Shown: piece after piece, positions 20,958 to 27,794 of the stretch
Layout of the letters: the number at the start of each line of letters is the position of its first letter
Position numbering within the stretch: position 1 is the stretch's first letter
Source: a virus
Length of the DNA: 29,179 bases
Virus record (IMG/VR): IMGVR_UViG_3300037843_000547
Span: 1 to 29,179 of that record
Strand: one strand, 5' to 3'
The notes under the pieces: generated by a model
What the model saw: only the letters and a program-made list of their open reading frames with translations
The model's database searches: none
What the model was told of the DNA's origin: nothing
Position numbers and translations under genes: made by a program

Positions 20958-20964
20958 AGTGTAT

Positions 20965-21387
20965 ATGAGCCACTATGGTCAGCTTGTGTACTTTGCGAGT
21001 CCCCTCACGCACTCTGACATCGCCGTCCGGCACGAGAGATCGGTGGCGATAGCCCGCGCCTGCGGGTGGTTCATGAACAACAGGCGTGACATATTTTTCT
21101 TTTCTCCCATAACTCACGCCTATTCGATAGCTTTGGAATGCACGTTGCCTTACGAGTGGACGTTCTGGTCGGAGATCGACGAATGCATGCTTTCCCGATG
21201 TGAGGAGATTTGGGTGCTCTGCATTCCCGGATTCAAGCAGTCCACGGGTGTGAACGCAGAGCGTAGGATTGCCGAGCGCCTTGGACTTCCATGCAGGTTC
21301 GTGATCCCGCAGCCGGACGGTTCTTACATAATTTCGGACACGGAGCCGGAAGATGCCGAACTTACAATATCCGCGACAACAATCTGA
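20965..21387 (+). CDS. DUF1937-like protein (nucleoside deoxyribosyltransferase-like fold)
   Basis: 140 residues from ATG 20965; upstream codons are rejected since they lie in a promoter-like gap. VYFASPLTH, then HERSVAIARACGWFM, FFFSPITHAYSIA, WSEIDECMLSRCEEIWVLCIPGFKQSTGVNAE and a final RRIAERLGLP follow the DUF1937 pattern, including the Asp, the SxGV and the Glu after it. This family is structurally linked to nucleoside 2-deoxyribosyltransferases, so a nucleotide-handling role is likely. Its 3' end overlaps the next gene by 35 bases. Confidence 0.78.
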   Translation: MSHYGQLVYFASPLTHSDIAVRHERSVAIARACGWFMNNRRDIFFFSPITHAYSIALECTLPYEWTFWSEIDECMLSRCEEIWVLCIPGFKQSTGVNAERRIAERLGLPCRFVIPQPDGSYIISDTEPEDAELTISATTI

Positions 21388-21676
21388 CGAGTGCCCGGTC
21401 TGCTACGCCCCGCTCAAGGTGGAAATCTCCACTATAGACTGGGGCGCGATCTGTGAACACTATGAGACCTGCCCCAACAAGTGCTATGCCTACGAGTTCG
21501 CCTACGGCTACACTACGGTCTTCGTGAGTATCCGCGAGCATCACCTACAATTCGGGTGGGTTTACAACGACGATAAGGAAACCATTCAAGCGGAGGCTGA
21601 CGCCATCAACATCATTTGCGAGGCGGCCCGACGCGCACAGCTTGAGGATTATTGGAGCATTAGAGGGGTGGAATGA
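21353..21676 (+). CDS. Small zinc-ribbon-like protein (107 aa)
   Basis: Two Cys sets, CPVCYAPL and CEHYETCPNKC, form a likely zinc site in the first 45 residues. A beta-rich middle (AYGYTTVFVSIREHHLQFGW) and a helix (IQAEADAINIICEAARRAQL) follow. ATG 21353 has GGAAG just upstream and overlaps the DUF1937-like gene by 35 bases. Family not recognised. Confidence 0.7.
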   Translation: MPNLQYPRQQSDECPVCYAPLKVEISTIDWGAICEHYETCPNKCYAYEFAYGYTTVFVSIREHHLQFGWVYNDDKETIQAEADAINIICEAARRAQLEDYWSIRGVE

Positions 21677-21695
21677 GCGTTGACACTTATTTAGA

Positions 21696-22715
21696 ATGGT
21701 GGGAACTTTGAAAATCAAGCTGGACGACCCCAAGAACCGGGTAAACCTTGTGTTCACAACAGACTGGCACTTCAGCGACATCCCTCCCGGTCGCCGGGGC
21801 GACGATTACCGCCTAGCCCTGCTGGACAAGCTCGCCTTCGTCCGTGACCTGACGGAGAAGCTCCACGGCGCGGCATTATGTGGTGGTGACATATTTCACC
21901 ACAAGAAGCCCAGCCATCTCGGCAACAGCCTGCGTCTTATCATCGACCTGATCAGGGCGCTCCAGCGCTTTCCCCAGGGGCGCGTGTTCGGCTCCGTGGG
22001 CAACCACGACATCTCGTTCGACCGCATGGACTCCCTGTCCCGGCAGCCGTTGGGCCTGCTCATCGAGGTCGGCGCGTACCATAACCTGAACCGTGAGCCT
22101 GTCATATTTACTAACCAAGACGAGAGCGTCAAGGTCTCAGTCGGGACCTTCCCATATGCCGATGGTAGCGAGACCATCCAGAACATCCTGAACTCGGGGC
22201 CACGGATGCCCGGTATCACGCATCGCGTCGGTATCGTCCACGCCTTCGGTCATCCCGGAAACGCGGCGGACATGTTCGGAACGCGCACGATAGGGTATAA
22301 TGAACTTGAGGACAGTGATTTCGACATATTGCTCTGGGGGCACGACCATTCCCGCCACGGAGTAGACGAGGTGGGCAAGACGACGCACATCAACCTCGGC
22401 AGCATGGCGCGGGCGGCTTTCCAGTACGACGAGCTTGACCGCCCCGTCGTGGCGGCGATCCTGTCCTTCCAGCCGGACGGGACTTGGCAGTACGGGGAGA
22501 AGCCCATTCCTGTCAAGCCGCTGGAGCAGGTCTTCACGGCGGCGGACAAGGGCGTGGAAACCGTCGCCAAGTCCGGGGAGATCACGGACTTCTTCACGGA
22601 AATGGACGAGGCTGTCTCGGGGATCGAGGTCAGCGACCCTCGCGCCGTTATCCACGAACTGTGCGGGGACGACCATCGTTTGTGCGATTTGATCCTTGAA
22701 CTATGTGAACTATAA
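21696..22715 (+). CDS. Mre11/SbcD-like metallophosphoesterase nuclease
   Basis: 339 residues. The five metal-binding blocks are complete: TTDWHF (Asp23, His25), LCGGDIFHHKK (Asp65), VGNHDIS (Asn103, His104), IVHAFGH (His182) and WGHDHSRHG (His216, His218). Such proteins cut DNA with two metal ions, and partner Rad50/SbcC ATPases. The half-Rad50 gene lies 2 kb upstream. The C-terminal 90 residues are helical and may be the partner-binding region. ATG 21696 is used; TTG 21708 has a better-placed GGTGGG. A GIY-YIG gene begins 2 bases after its stop. Confidence 0.88.
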   Translation: MVGTLKIKLDDPKNRVNLVFTTDWHFSDIPPGRRGDDYRLALLDKLAFVRDLTEKLHGAALCGGDIFHHKKPSHLGNSLRLIIDLIRALQRFPQGRVFGSVGNHDISFDRMDSLSRQPLGLLIEVGAYHNLNREPVIFTNQDESVKVSVGTFPYADGSETIQNILNSGPRMPGITHRVGIVHAFGHPGNAADMFGTRTIGYNELEDSDFDILLWGHDHSRHGVDEVGKTTHINLGSMARAAFQYDELDRPVVAAILSFQPDGTWQYGEKPIPVKPLEQVFTAADKGVETVAKSGEITDFFTEMDEAVSGIEVSDPRAVIHELCGDDHRLCDLILELCEL

Positions 22716-22717
22716 GT

Positions 22718-23374
22718 ATGTTCATTTACCTCGTGTACAACACGATTGACGGGAAAGTTTACGTCGGAAAACACGCTGGCATCAGTGTTCAACGACGCTG
22801 GCGAAAGCATGTAGCAGATGCTAGACGGGGCGTTAAAACATATTTTTACAATGCCATTCGTAAGTACGGAGAGAATGTTTTTCAGGTGTTTACTTTGTCT
22901 TCTTGGGCCTCATCAAAAGAGGATTTGAACGCCCAAGAAGTGCATTTTATTGCTAAATACCGAGCCAACGATCCAGTATACGGGTACAACATGACCTCAG
23001 GCGGGGACGGAGGGGGCATGTTCAAGGGCAGGAAACATACCACGCAATCAAAACAAAAAATAGCGGAAGCTCGAACAGGTAAGCCAAGCCCCAGAAAAGG
23101 ACAACACCACACGGCGGAAGCAAAGAGGAAAATTAGCCAAGCAGCCTTAGGCAATAAACGCTGTCTCGGCAGAAAGTTGTCCGAGGCGACAAAGCGGAAA
23201 ATATCGGAAGCCACGATAGGCAGAATTGCCTCGGACGAACTATGCAGGGTACGTTCGGAAAACGCCAAGGGAGACAAAAATCCCATGTATGGTCGCAAGC
23301 GGGTGTATACTCAAGTTACTTTAGAAAAGATGCGCCAAGCGCAGCAACGACGGCGAGCTAGGGAACGTGGATGA
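22718..23374 (+). CDS. GIY-YIG homing endonuclease with NUMOD3 repeats
   Basis: 218 residues. N-terminus IYLVYNTIDGKVYVGKH is the GIY-YIG core, with conserved Arg in RRWRKHVAD and Glu in QEVHFIAKY, then YNMTSGGDGG. Three basic repeats (GRKHTTQSKQKIAEAR, GQHHTAEAKRKISQA, GRKLSEATKRKISEAT) are NUMOD3-type DNA-binding modules. It starts 2 bases after the Mre11-like stop and ends in ATGA with the next frame. It is visibly more AT-rich than the flanks, which points to a later arrival as a mobile gene. Confidence 0.9.
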   Translation: MFIYLVYNTIDGKVYVGKHAGISVQRRWRKHVADARRGVKTYFYNAIRKYGENVFQVFTLSSWASSKEDLNAQEVHFIAKYRANDPVYGYNMTSGGDGGGMFKGRKHTTQSKQKIAEARTGKPSPRKGQHHTAEAKRKISQAALGNKRCLGRKLSEATKRKISEATIGRIASDELCRVRSENAKGDKNPMYGRKRVYTQVTLEKMRQAQQRRRARERG

Positions 23375-23448
23375 AAATCTCAGACAAACAGGGCAATAAG
23401 TGGTTCACGGACGGGACGCTGTCCGAGGAATACTTCGTGACGCCATGA
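23371..23448 (+). CDS. Possible 25-aa peptide gene
   Basis: An ATGA overlap joins it to the homing endonuclease, and another joins it to the next gene. The product is polar and acidic (SDKQGNKWFTDGTLSEEYF). Length is too short for any family call. It may be a real micro-gene or a remnant left when the homing gene arrived. Confidence 0.35.
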   Translation: MKISDKQGNKWFTDGTLSEEYFVTP

Positions 23449-23621
23449 GTTCCATAAGAGACTACTGGGTCTACGGAGCCGCCGAAAAAATTGAAGCCGA
23501 CCTCCGTCAGACGGAAATAGGCTGGGAAGACCAAGACCCGGAGGTCGTGGAAGCACGGCTGGAACGCTGGGCGAACCTGATTATGACGGTGTTTTTGGAC
23601 AGCTACGGGTCTGGTGGCTGA
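23445..23621 (+). CDS. Small hypothetical protein (58 aa)
   Basis: ATG 23445, overlapping the upstream stop (ATGA). Charged and aromatic helical product (DYWVYGAAEKIEADLRQTE; EARLERWANLIMTVFLDSYG). No cysteine. It belongs to the run of small genes behind the homing endonuclease. Function unknown. Confidence 0.55.
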   Translation: MSSIRDYWVYGAAEKIEADLRQTEIGWEDQDPEVVEARLERWANLIMTVFLDSYGSGG

Positions 23622-23645
23622 AAGATGATCTTGGAGGTTTGACCT

Positions 23646-23792
23646 ATGATGACTTTTGAAGACCTACTTTGCGATGCCTGCTTGCACCTTATGGAAACCA
23701 GTGCCCACGGAGTACCGCTTGCCGACTTCTGCAAGCGCTGCCGGAACAAGGATATTTGGGTTGACCGTGCAGGTGCCTGCGAAAGCACTTGA
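23646..23792 (+). CDS. Small zinc-finger-like protein (48 aa)
   Basis: GGAGG (23633-23637) lies 8 bases before ATG 23646. Cys-x-x-Cys (CDAC), a His, then CKRC form a four-ligand zinc-like site, with another Cys near the end. The compact size and paired CxxC sites suggest a zinc-ribbon fold. Function unknown. Confidence 0.6.
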   Translation: MMTFEDLLCDACLHLMETSAHGVPLADFCKRCRNKDIWVDRAGACEST

Positions 23793-23807
23793 AACGAAGG
23801 ACAAAGA

Positions 23808-24125
23808 ATGAGAGGCGAATACAGGCACGGCATCTGGTGCTCCGGCAGCGAGAAGCACCCCCGCACGCCGGGTGACTCCTGCTCCTGCCACTCCTGCGAC
23901 CTGTTCCTCAACCGCCTGGATGTCCTCCGCCACAACGGGGACCAGATCAAGCGCACGCTCCGGGTCGCCGCCTGCCCCGGTTGCCACAAGCGCACCGAGT
24001 TTCCGTTCACCGGTGTCCCGAGGGAGGTTTACTGCGCCGAATGCAACATGTGGGCACCAGTCGAGGAACTCTCCTGGGACGGTGAGGATTTTGCCAAGCT
24101 CCTGCCGGTGTTCGACAGACCATGA
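23808..24125 (+). CDS. Cys-rich zinc-binding protein (105 aa)
   Basis: ATG 23808, with AAGGA upstream. Three groups of Cys are visible: CSCHSC near residue 25, CPGCHKRTEF near 56 and YCAECNMW near 76. The second and third make a typical zinc ribbon (CPxC...CxxC). The C-terminus is acidic (EELSWDGEDFAKLLPVF). Family not recognised. Ends in ATGA with the next gene. Confidence 0.7.
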   Translation: MRGEYRHGIWCSGSEKHPRTPGDSCSCHSCDLFLNRLDVLRHNGDQIKRTLRVAACPGCHKRTEFPFTGVPREVYCAECNMWAPVEELSWDGEDFAKLLPVFDRP

Positions 24126-24292
24126 CCGCAACGAGGGTCAGGGACGCTCTCCTATATCTTGTTCTGAGCGTCGTGGCCTTCCGGCTTTGGCAGCGGACGG
24201 GCGACCTGCCGTGGACGCTCGGGGCTTGCGGCTTCGCCCTCGCCTCGATCAGGGAAACCCTGCTGCTGATGAAAGAGATCAGCCGACAATAA
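24122..24292 (+). CDS. Small membrane protein (56 aa)
   Basis: ATGA overlap with the upstream zinc-ribbon gene. Two hydrophobic helices (ALLYLVLSVVAFRLW and WTLGACGFALASIRETLLL) with a short charged loop between and a basic tail. No family recognised. Confidence 0.55.
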   Translation: MTATRVRDALLYLVLSVVAFRLWQRTGDLPWTLGACGFALASIRETLLLMKEISRQ

Positions 24293-24345
24293 GCACTGCC
24301 CATTTGCGCTTTGCGAATCTCTCAATGTACGCTGGAGCGGCAACA

Positions 24346-24573
24346 ATGGCAAGGCGGCGGAAAAGGGACAGGGTCGAGGAGAGGATTTACAAGGCGCTTT
24401 GGCATGTTATGATCGCCGCAGTCGGCGTCTACGAGCTTCGCAGCCACAAAACCAGGGGTTCCAAGGTTCTAGCCTACGGTCTGATCGCCTTCCACATCGA
24501 CGCCGCCGTTGCCGACGCGCTTGACAAGCCGCCCCTGTCCCGGCGTATACTTGAGTGGGCACGCCCCAAATGA
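24346..24573 (+). CDS. Small basic protein with a hydrophobic centre (75 aa)
   Basis: ATG 24346 is chosen since GGAG (24334-24337) lies 8 bases upstream; ATG 24325 would add 7 residues. The N-terminus is very basic (ARRRKRDRVEERI), then a hydrophobic helix (LWHVMIAAVGVYELR) and a second (VLAYGLIAFHIDAAVADAL). Could be a membrane-edge or a helical DNA-binding protein. Overlaps the next gene by 4 bases (ATGA). Confidence 0.6.
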   Translation: MARRRKRDRVEERIYKALWHVMIAAVGVYELRSHKTRGSKVLAYGLIAFHIDAAVADALDKPPLSRRILEWARPK

Positions 24574-24917
24574 CAGCCACCCCAAAAGCAGCACCCGACA
24601 GAATCCACTTGTTCGTCTACGGCACCCTCAGGCGCGGCGAGCCGGGGCACGAGCTTATGTCTGGCTCGACCTTCGTTGCCACGGTGACGAAGAGCCACCT
24701 CTGCTGGATCGACAGCGCCGAATATCCCTCCTGCGTCGAGACCGACAGCGCCGCCGACGTGGTCACGGGGGAAATCTGGGACGTCCCCGCCGCCGACATG
24801 CCCCTCCTCAACGAGTACGAGGGCAAGAACTACAGGCTCGCGAAGCTGCGGGACTCCAACCTGCACGCCTACCTGCTGAAGGAAAGCGACGCCGACAAGT
24901 ACGTCGAGACCACCTAA
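24570..24917 (+). CDS. Gamma-glutamylcyclotransferase-like (AIG2-like) protein
   Basis: 115 residues. The family start HLFVYGTLRRGEPGHE (YGTLRRG 17-23), the strand-rich middle AEYPSCVETDSAADVVTGEIW, and LNEYEGKNYRL with Glu84 in the catalytic position match the GGCT/YtfP group. Members release 5-oxoproline from gamma-glutamyl amines or peptides; the phage substrate is unknown. The ATGA overlap supports ATG 24570 as start. A TATACT sequence 18 bases upstream lies inside the previous gene and may be chance. Confidence 0.75.
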   Translation: MTATPKAAPDRIHLFVYGTLRRGEPGHELMSGSTFVATVTKSHLCWIDSAEYPSCVETDSAADVVTGEIWDVPAADMPLLNEYEGKNYRLAKLRDSNLHAYLLKESDADKYVETT

Positions 24918-24924
24918 AAATCCA

Positions 24925-24931
24925 GTATCAC
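24925..24931 (+). promoter_or_regulatory. GTATCA element before second metallophosphoesterase
   Basis: CAGTATCAC lies in the 20-base gap. TATCAC ends 6 bases before ATG 24938, matching the leaderless spacing, but the hexamer is one base off GTATTA. AGAGA before the ATG is a poor Shine-Dalgarno. Confidence 0.38.
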
Positions 24932-24937
24932 AGAGAA

Positions 24938-25549
24938 ATGAAACCTAACTTGTGGTTCACGTCTGATTTCCACATCTACCACGCGAAAATCCTGTCGCTC
25001 GGCAAGGGCCGTCCCTTCACCGACGTGGAGGAGATGCACGCGGCAATCGCCGACAGGCACAACGCGGTCGTCCGCCCCGGCGACCTTGTCTACAACCTCG
25101 GGGACTTTGCCCTGAAATGCACGTGGGAGCAAGCTTATGCCTTTCGTCAGCGGCTTGCAGGGCAGCAGTACTTTCTTTTCGGCAACCACGACAATATCGC
25201 GCAGGAGATGATCCGGCATGTTCCGAACTGCTTCGTGCGGTCATGGGGCGACCCGGACTCGCCGGGGGCGCACGTCCTCAGGCTCAAGGGCTACGGCGAC
25301 ATCCCGAAGATAACGCTGTGCCACTTCGCCATGCGCACGTTCCAGTCGTCCCACAAAGGAGGCTGGAACCTCTACGGGCACTCCCACAATCAGCTTCCAG
25401 AGGAGCCGAATTTCCTTGCGTTCGACGTGGGCGTGGACTGCTGGGATTACCGCCCGGTCAGTATTGAAGAAGTGGCGCAGAAGATGAAAGCCAAGATTCC
25501 CGCGTGGGAAGCTTGGCGTGCGACTCTACCTCAAGGACGAATAGAATAA
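24938..25549 (+). CDS. Metallophosphoesterase (calcineurin-like), short phage type
   Basis: 203 residues. Blocks: TSDFHIYH (Asp10, His12), NLGDFAL (Asp56), GNHDN (Asn83, His84), LCHFAM (His129) and YGHSHNQ (His148, His150). All metal ligands are in place. Short members of this family are common in phages and act on phosphoesters such as nucleotides or nucleic-acid ends; the substrate is not evident. It differs clearly from the Mre11-like gene at 21696 in length and sequence. Confidence 0.85.
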   Translation: MKPNLWFTSDFHIYHAKILSLGKGRPFTDVEEMHAAIADRHNAVVRPGDLVYNLGDFALKCTWEQAYAFRQRLAGQQYFLFGNHDNIAQEMIRHVPNCFVRSWGDPDSPGAHVLRLKGYGDIPKITLCHFAMRTFQSSHKGGWNLYGHSHNQLPEEPNFLAFDVGVDCWDYRPVSIEEVAQKMKAKIPAWEAWRATLPQGRIE

Positions 25550-25893
25550 TGAGCGAGCAATTTGACCCAGAAGCGGGGCAGCCGTTGCCCATCACGACCA
25601 AGAAAAGCATTGACGTAGCTGTGGAGGTGGCTGAGGGATTAAAAGCGCAAGGTTTGGGGAGCATCGCTGACGACGTCGAGGCGCGTATCCGCATCGGGGA
25701 GCGCAAGTACGGCAAGAGGCTGCAATCCTACAACGGCAGGGACGCCGTCAAGGATTTGTACGACGAGGTGCTGGACGCTTTGAATTACTCGAAGCAGCTT
25801 GAGATCGAGGGCAAGAATAACGGCGCTTTCTTCAGGCAGCTTGTCGGCTTGGCCGCCGCCGTCAAGTTCATGCTTGACAACCCGGCGAAGTAA
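25549..25893 (+). CDS. MazG-like nucleotide pyrophosphohydrolase-like protein
   Basis: 114 residues, joined to the previous stop by TAATG. Segments IGERKYGKRLQSYNG and DAVKDLYDEVLDALNYSKQL follow the alpha-helical MazG-like and dATP/dGTP pyrophosphohydrolase pattern: Glu-x-Arg-Lys-Tyr-Gly, then a helix with Asp-Leu-Tyr-(D/E)-Glu-x-Leu-Asp-Ala. Members split NTPs or dNTPs to monophosphates, cleaning or biasing the nucleotide pool. The family call rests on these two helices only. Confidence 0.6.
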   Translation: MSEQFDPEAGQPLPITTKKSIDVAVEVAEGLKAQGLGSIADDVEARIRIGERKYGKRLQSYNGRDAVKDLYDEVLDALNYSKQLEIEGKNNGAFFRQLVGLAAAVKFMLDNPAK

Positions 25894-26090
25894 TGTATTC
25901 CGAGCATATCTGCTACTTCGCCCACGGGGGTGTTCCCTGCACACGCCCGGTTGCGCATAGCATCTGTAGGGCGTTCACTGTTGACGGCATTCCTGTGGAG
26001 AAAGGGGAGAATTGGATGTGCGAAGAGTGTTTCCAAGCTCGGGTGGAGTTCGCCCGTGAAGATGGGCATGATTGGGCGGTGAGTGTTTAA
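25893..26090 (+). CDS. Small Cys-containing protein, putative zinc site (65 aa)
   Basis: TAATG overlap with the MazG-like gene. HICYFAHGGVPC, a middle Cys and WMCEECFQARVEF form a four-to-five Cys set. The WMCEEC block resembles the WYCAEH block of the paralogues further downstream. Function unknown. Confidence 0.65.
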   Translation: MYSEHICYFAHGGVPCTRPVAHSICRAFTVDGIPVEKGENWMCEECFQARVEFAREDGHDWAVSV

Positions 26091-26341
26091 TGTGCGACTG
26101 TAACGAAAAGAAGAACTGCTGCGGGTGCTTAAAGGGTGGCTGCGATTGTGTCTGCGACTGCGACTGCCATTCCAACCGGGCGACTGACCCCTGTTACAAC
26201 TTTCCGCGCCTAAGTTGCCCCGAGTGTGTCGCCGCCGAGGAAGCTTGGGTACAAAAGATGGATGAGGAAGAAACAGAGGAACTCCGCCAGTACAACGCCA
26301 ACCTTCCCAGCGATGCCGAGATCAAGCGGGTCTTAGGGTGA
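26090..26341 (+). CDS. Metallothionein-like Cys-rich protein (83 aa)
   Basis: TAATG overlap at the start. The first 46 residues hold 13 Cys: Cys2, 4, 10, 11, 13, 18, 20, 22, 24, 26, 35, 43 and 46, with His27. The run CDCVCDCDCH alternates Cys with other residues as in metal-binding clusters. The C-terminal half is acidic and ordinary (EEETEELRQYNANLP). Metal storage, metal transfer or redox buffering is a reasonable guess. It does not match a known metallothionein family that I can name. The mirror-strand frame rich in Gln-Ser is its shadow. Confidence 0.72.
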   Translation: MCDCNEKKNCCGCLKGGCDCVCDCDCHSNRATDPCYNFPRLSCPECVAAEEAWVQKMDEEETEELRQYNANLPSDAEIKRVLG

Positions 26342-26433
26342 GTAACAAAGCCATATTCTTTCTGCTTTACGGGGGGACGATAGTCGGCATGTTGCTGCTG
26401 ACCTTCCTGCTGAGCCGGGGGCACAAACGATGA
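26338..26433 (+). CDS. Membrane microprotein (31 aa)
   Basis: GTG 26338 overlaps the upstream TGA (GTGA), and its own TGA overlaps the next ATG (ATGA). One hydrophobic helix (AIFFLLYGGTIVGMLLLTFL) with a basic end (SRGHKR). Overlaps on both sides make it likely to be translated. Confidence 0.55.
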   Translation: MSNKAIFFLLYGGTIVGMLLLTFLLSRGHKR

Positions 26434-27407
26434 GCGAGATGTACATTGCGGCGGCCCAGCACCTAGCCGCCAGGATCGACGCGATGTTCACGTCCGAGAA
26501 AACGCTGGAGGACGCGTTCAAACTTCTCTATCCCGGCCTGCCCTTCGACCGCACCGATCACTGGGCGCACGTCTTTGAGACCTTGCTCAACGAGGCCTGG
26601 GACGCCAAGGGCCCGGTCGTCAAGGGTAATCCGACCTCTATGGATCGCCTACACATCATCCGGGCACTTCACCCGCTGCTCGACTACAACCTCTTCACGC
26701 AGGCGCTTCTCAACCTCCAGGGCTACACGGGCATGTTCTACTTGACCGGGGACGCGGAGAAGGAGATCGAGCGCATGAGAGAGAATTGGAAGGCGAAGCA
26801 GTGGAAGTCCGACCCGTTCGCCCCGAAGGTGAGGATGGTCAAGCAGGCCGAGGCGGTCACGGAGGAGCAAAGGGAGTTCAACAATGTCCTCTCCACGCTG
26901 AGGGCGCTCCGCATCATCACGCAGTTCACCCCGCAGATCAGCTTCCGCGTGTCGCCCAAGGGCAGCACCCCGGCGTTCGCCGATTCCCGCAACATCAGCA
27001 TGATCGGCATGGGCGGCGACAAATACTTGCGCACAATCCCCGCGCTGACACCGTTCTACGTCACATGGGACCAGGTGCCGCAGATGGCCGTGTCGTGCGG
27101 TACCCAAATGAACGGGGTATACGCCGTGGACGGAAAGCCGGGCGTCGTGTTCAAGGCCGATGGCATCCCATACGAGTTCGTCTCCAAATCTGGAGGAGAA
27201 ATCCTCCAAGACGTCCTGTTCGCCCGCAGGCTGATGTACGAGATATTCGGCGGCGTGGACACGACCAAGGAAACGTGCATCATGTTGCCGCGCATGAACT
27301 CCCTGCTCGTGGTAACCGACGCGGGCGGCGCGAGCCTTCTTGACGCTTTCGCGCTGCTGCGGGCCAAGTACCCCATGGTACAATTGACCGAGGGTGTCCG
27401 TGTCTAG
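26430..27407 (+). CDS. Hypothetical protein (325 aa)
   Basis: Start in an ATGA overlap. The first 130 residues are helical; from about 165 on, strand-rich segments appear (QISFRVSPKGS, FYVTWDQVPQMAV, GVVFKADGIPYEFV), ending in a helical part. No motif of a known enzyme is seen. The stop overlaps the next gene by 8 bases. Lies in the accessory region before the Cys/His paralogues. Function unknown. Confidence 0.75.
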   Translation: MSEMYIAAAQHLAARIDAMFTSEKTLEDAFKLLYPGLPFDRTDHWAHVFETLLNEAWDAKGPVVKGNPTSMDRLHIIRALHPLLDYNLFTQALLNLQGYTGMFYLTGDAEKEIERMRENWKAKQWKSDPFAPKVRMVKQAEAVTEEQREFNNVLSTLRALRIITQFTPQISFRVSPKGSTPAFADSRNISMIGMGGDKYLRTIPALTPFYVTWDQVPQMAVSCGTQMNGVYAVDGKPGVVFKADGIPYEFVSKSGGEILQDVLFARRLMYEIFGGVDTTKETCIMLPRMNSLLVVTDAGGASLLDAFALLRAKYPMVQLTEGVRV

Positions 27408-27588
27408 GCTTTGCGAGTTCGACTTCTCGGACGGGGCGGAGTGTGCTGAGACCGCCGTGGCGAACATAGCCGAGCATTGGTACTGCGCCGAGCATTATGA
27501 TGTGTGGATGGCGTACTACCGCAGGAGCTTCGCCACCAACGGTGAAAAGTTCGACGAGCGGATGTTTAGAGAAGCGTGGGAGAAGTAA
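27400..27588 (+). CDS. WYCAEHYD-family Cys/His mini-protein, copy A (62 aa)
   Basis: GTG 27400 is used since AGGG (27391-27394) lies 5 bases upstream; GTG 27394 would overlap it. Cys5, Cys15, Cys29 and His32 form a plausible zinc site: CEFDFSDGAEC then HWYCAEHYD. The C-terminus is a charged helix. It is the first of three tandem copies. Confidence 0.72.
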   Translation: MSRLCEFDFSDGAECAETAVANIAEHWYCAEHYDVWMAYYRRSFATNGEKFDERMFREAWEK

Positions 27589-27794
27589 TGGCTAGCCACA
27601 CTTGCGACTGGTGGGTGCTAGAAGAGTATGATGACCATGACCAGGAAGTCCCTTGCGGCAAGCCAGCCGTGGCGCACATAGACTGGGGCGACGGGGTGAT
27701 TTACTGGTACTGCGCCGAACACTACGATATGCGCATCTCATACATCAAGGAGTGCGGCCGGCGGGACGTGCTGGAAGCGAGCGGCGTGAGATGA
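27588..27794 (+). CDS. WYCAEHYD-family Cys/His mini-protein, copy B (68 aa)
   Basis: TAATG overlap with copy A; GGAG (27579-27582) is 5 bases upstream. Cys6, Cys23, Cys42 and His45: TCDWW, VPCGKPAVAHIDWGDG, YWYCAEHYD. The middle IDWGDG is shared with copy C (IDWPDGDG), placing these two closer to each other than to copy A. Confidence 0.74.
   Translation: MASHTCDWWVLEEYDDHDQEVPCGKPAVAHIDWGDGVIYWYCAEHYDMRISYIKECGRRDVLEASGVR

Noticed and set aside
21680-21685. TTGACA as -35 of a promoter for the Mre11-like gene
   Set aside because: No -10-like sequence at 16-18 bases downstream.
24546-24551. TATACT before the GGCT-like gene
   Set aside because: Lies inside the coding region of the upstream gene; the ATGA overlap explains expression without it.
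25975-26175. Gln-Ser-rich minus-strand frame
   Set aside because: Exact reverse of the Cys-rich repeat codons of the metallothionein-like gene; no independent support.
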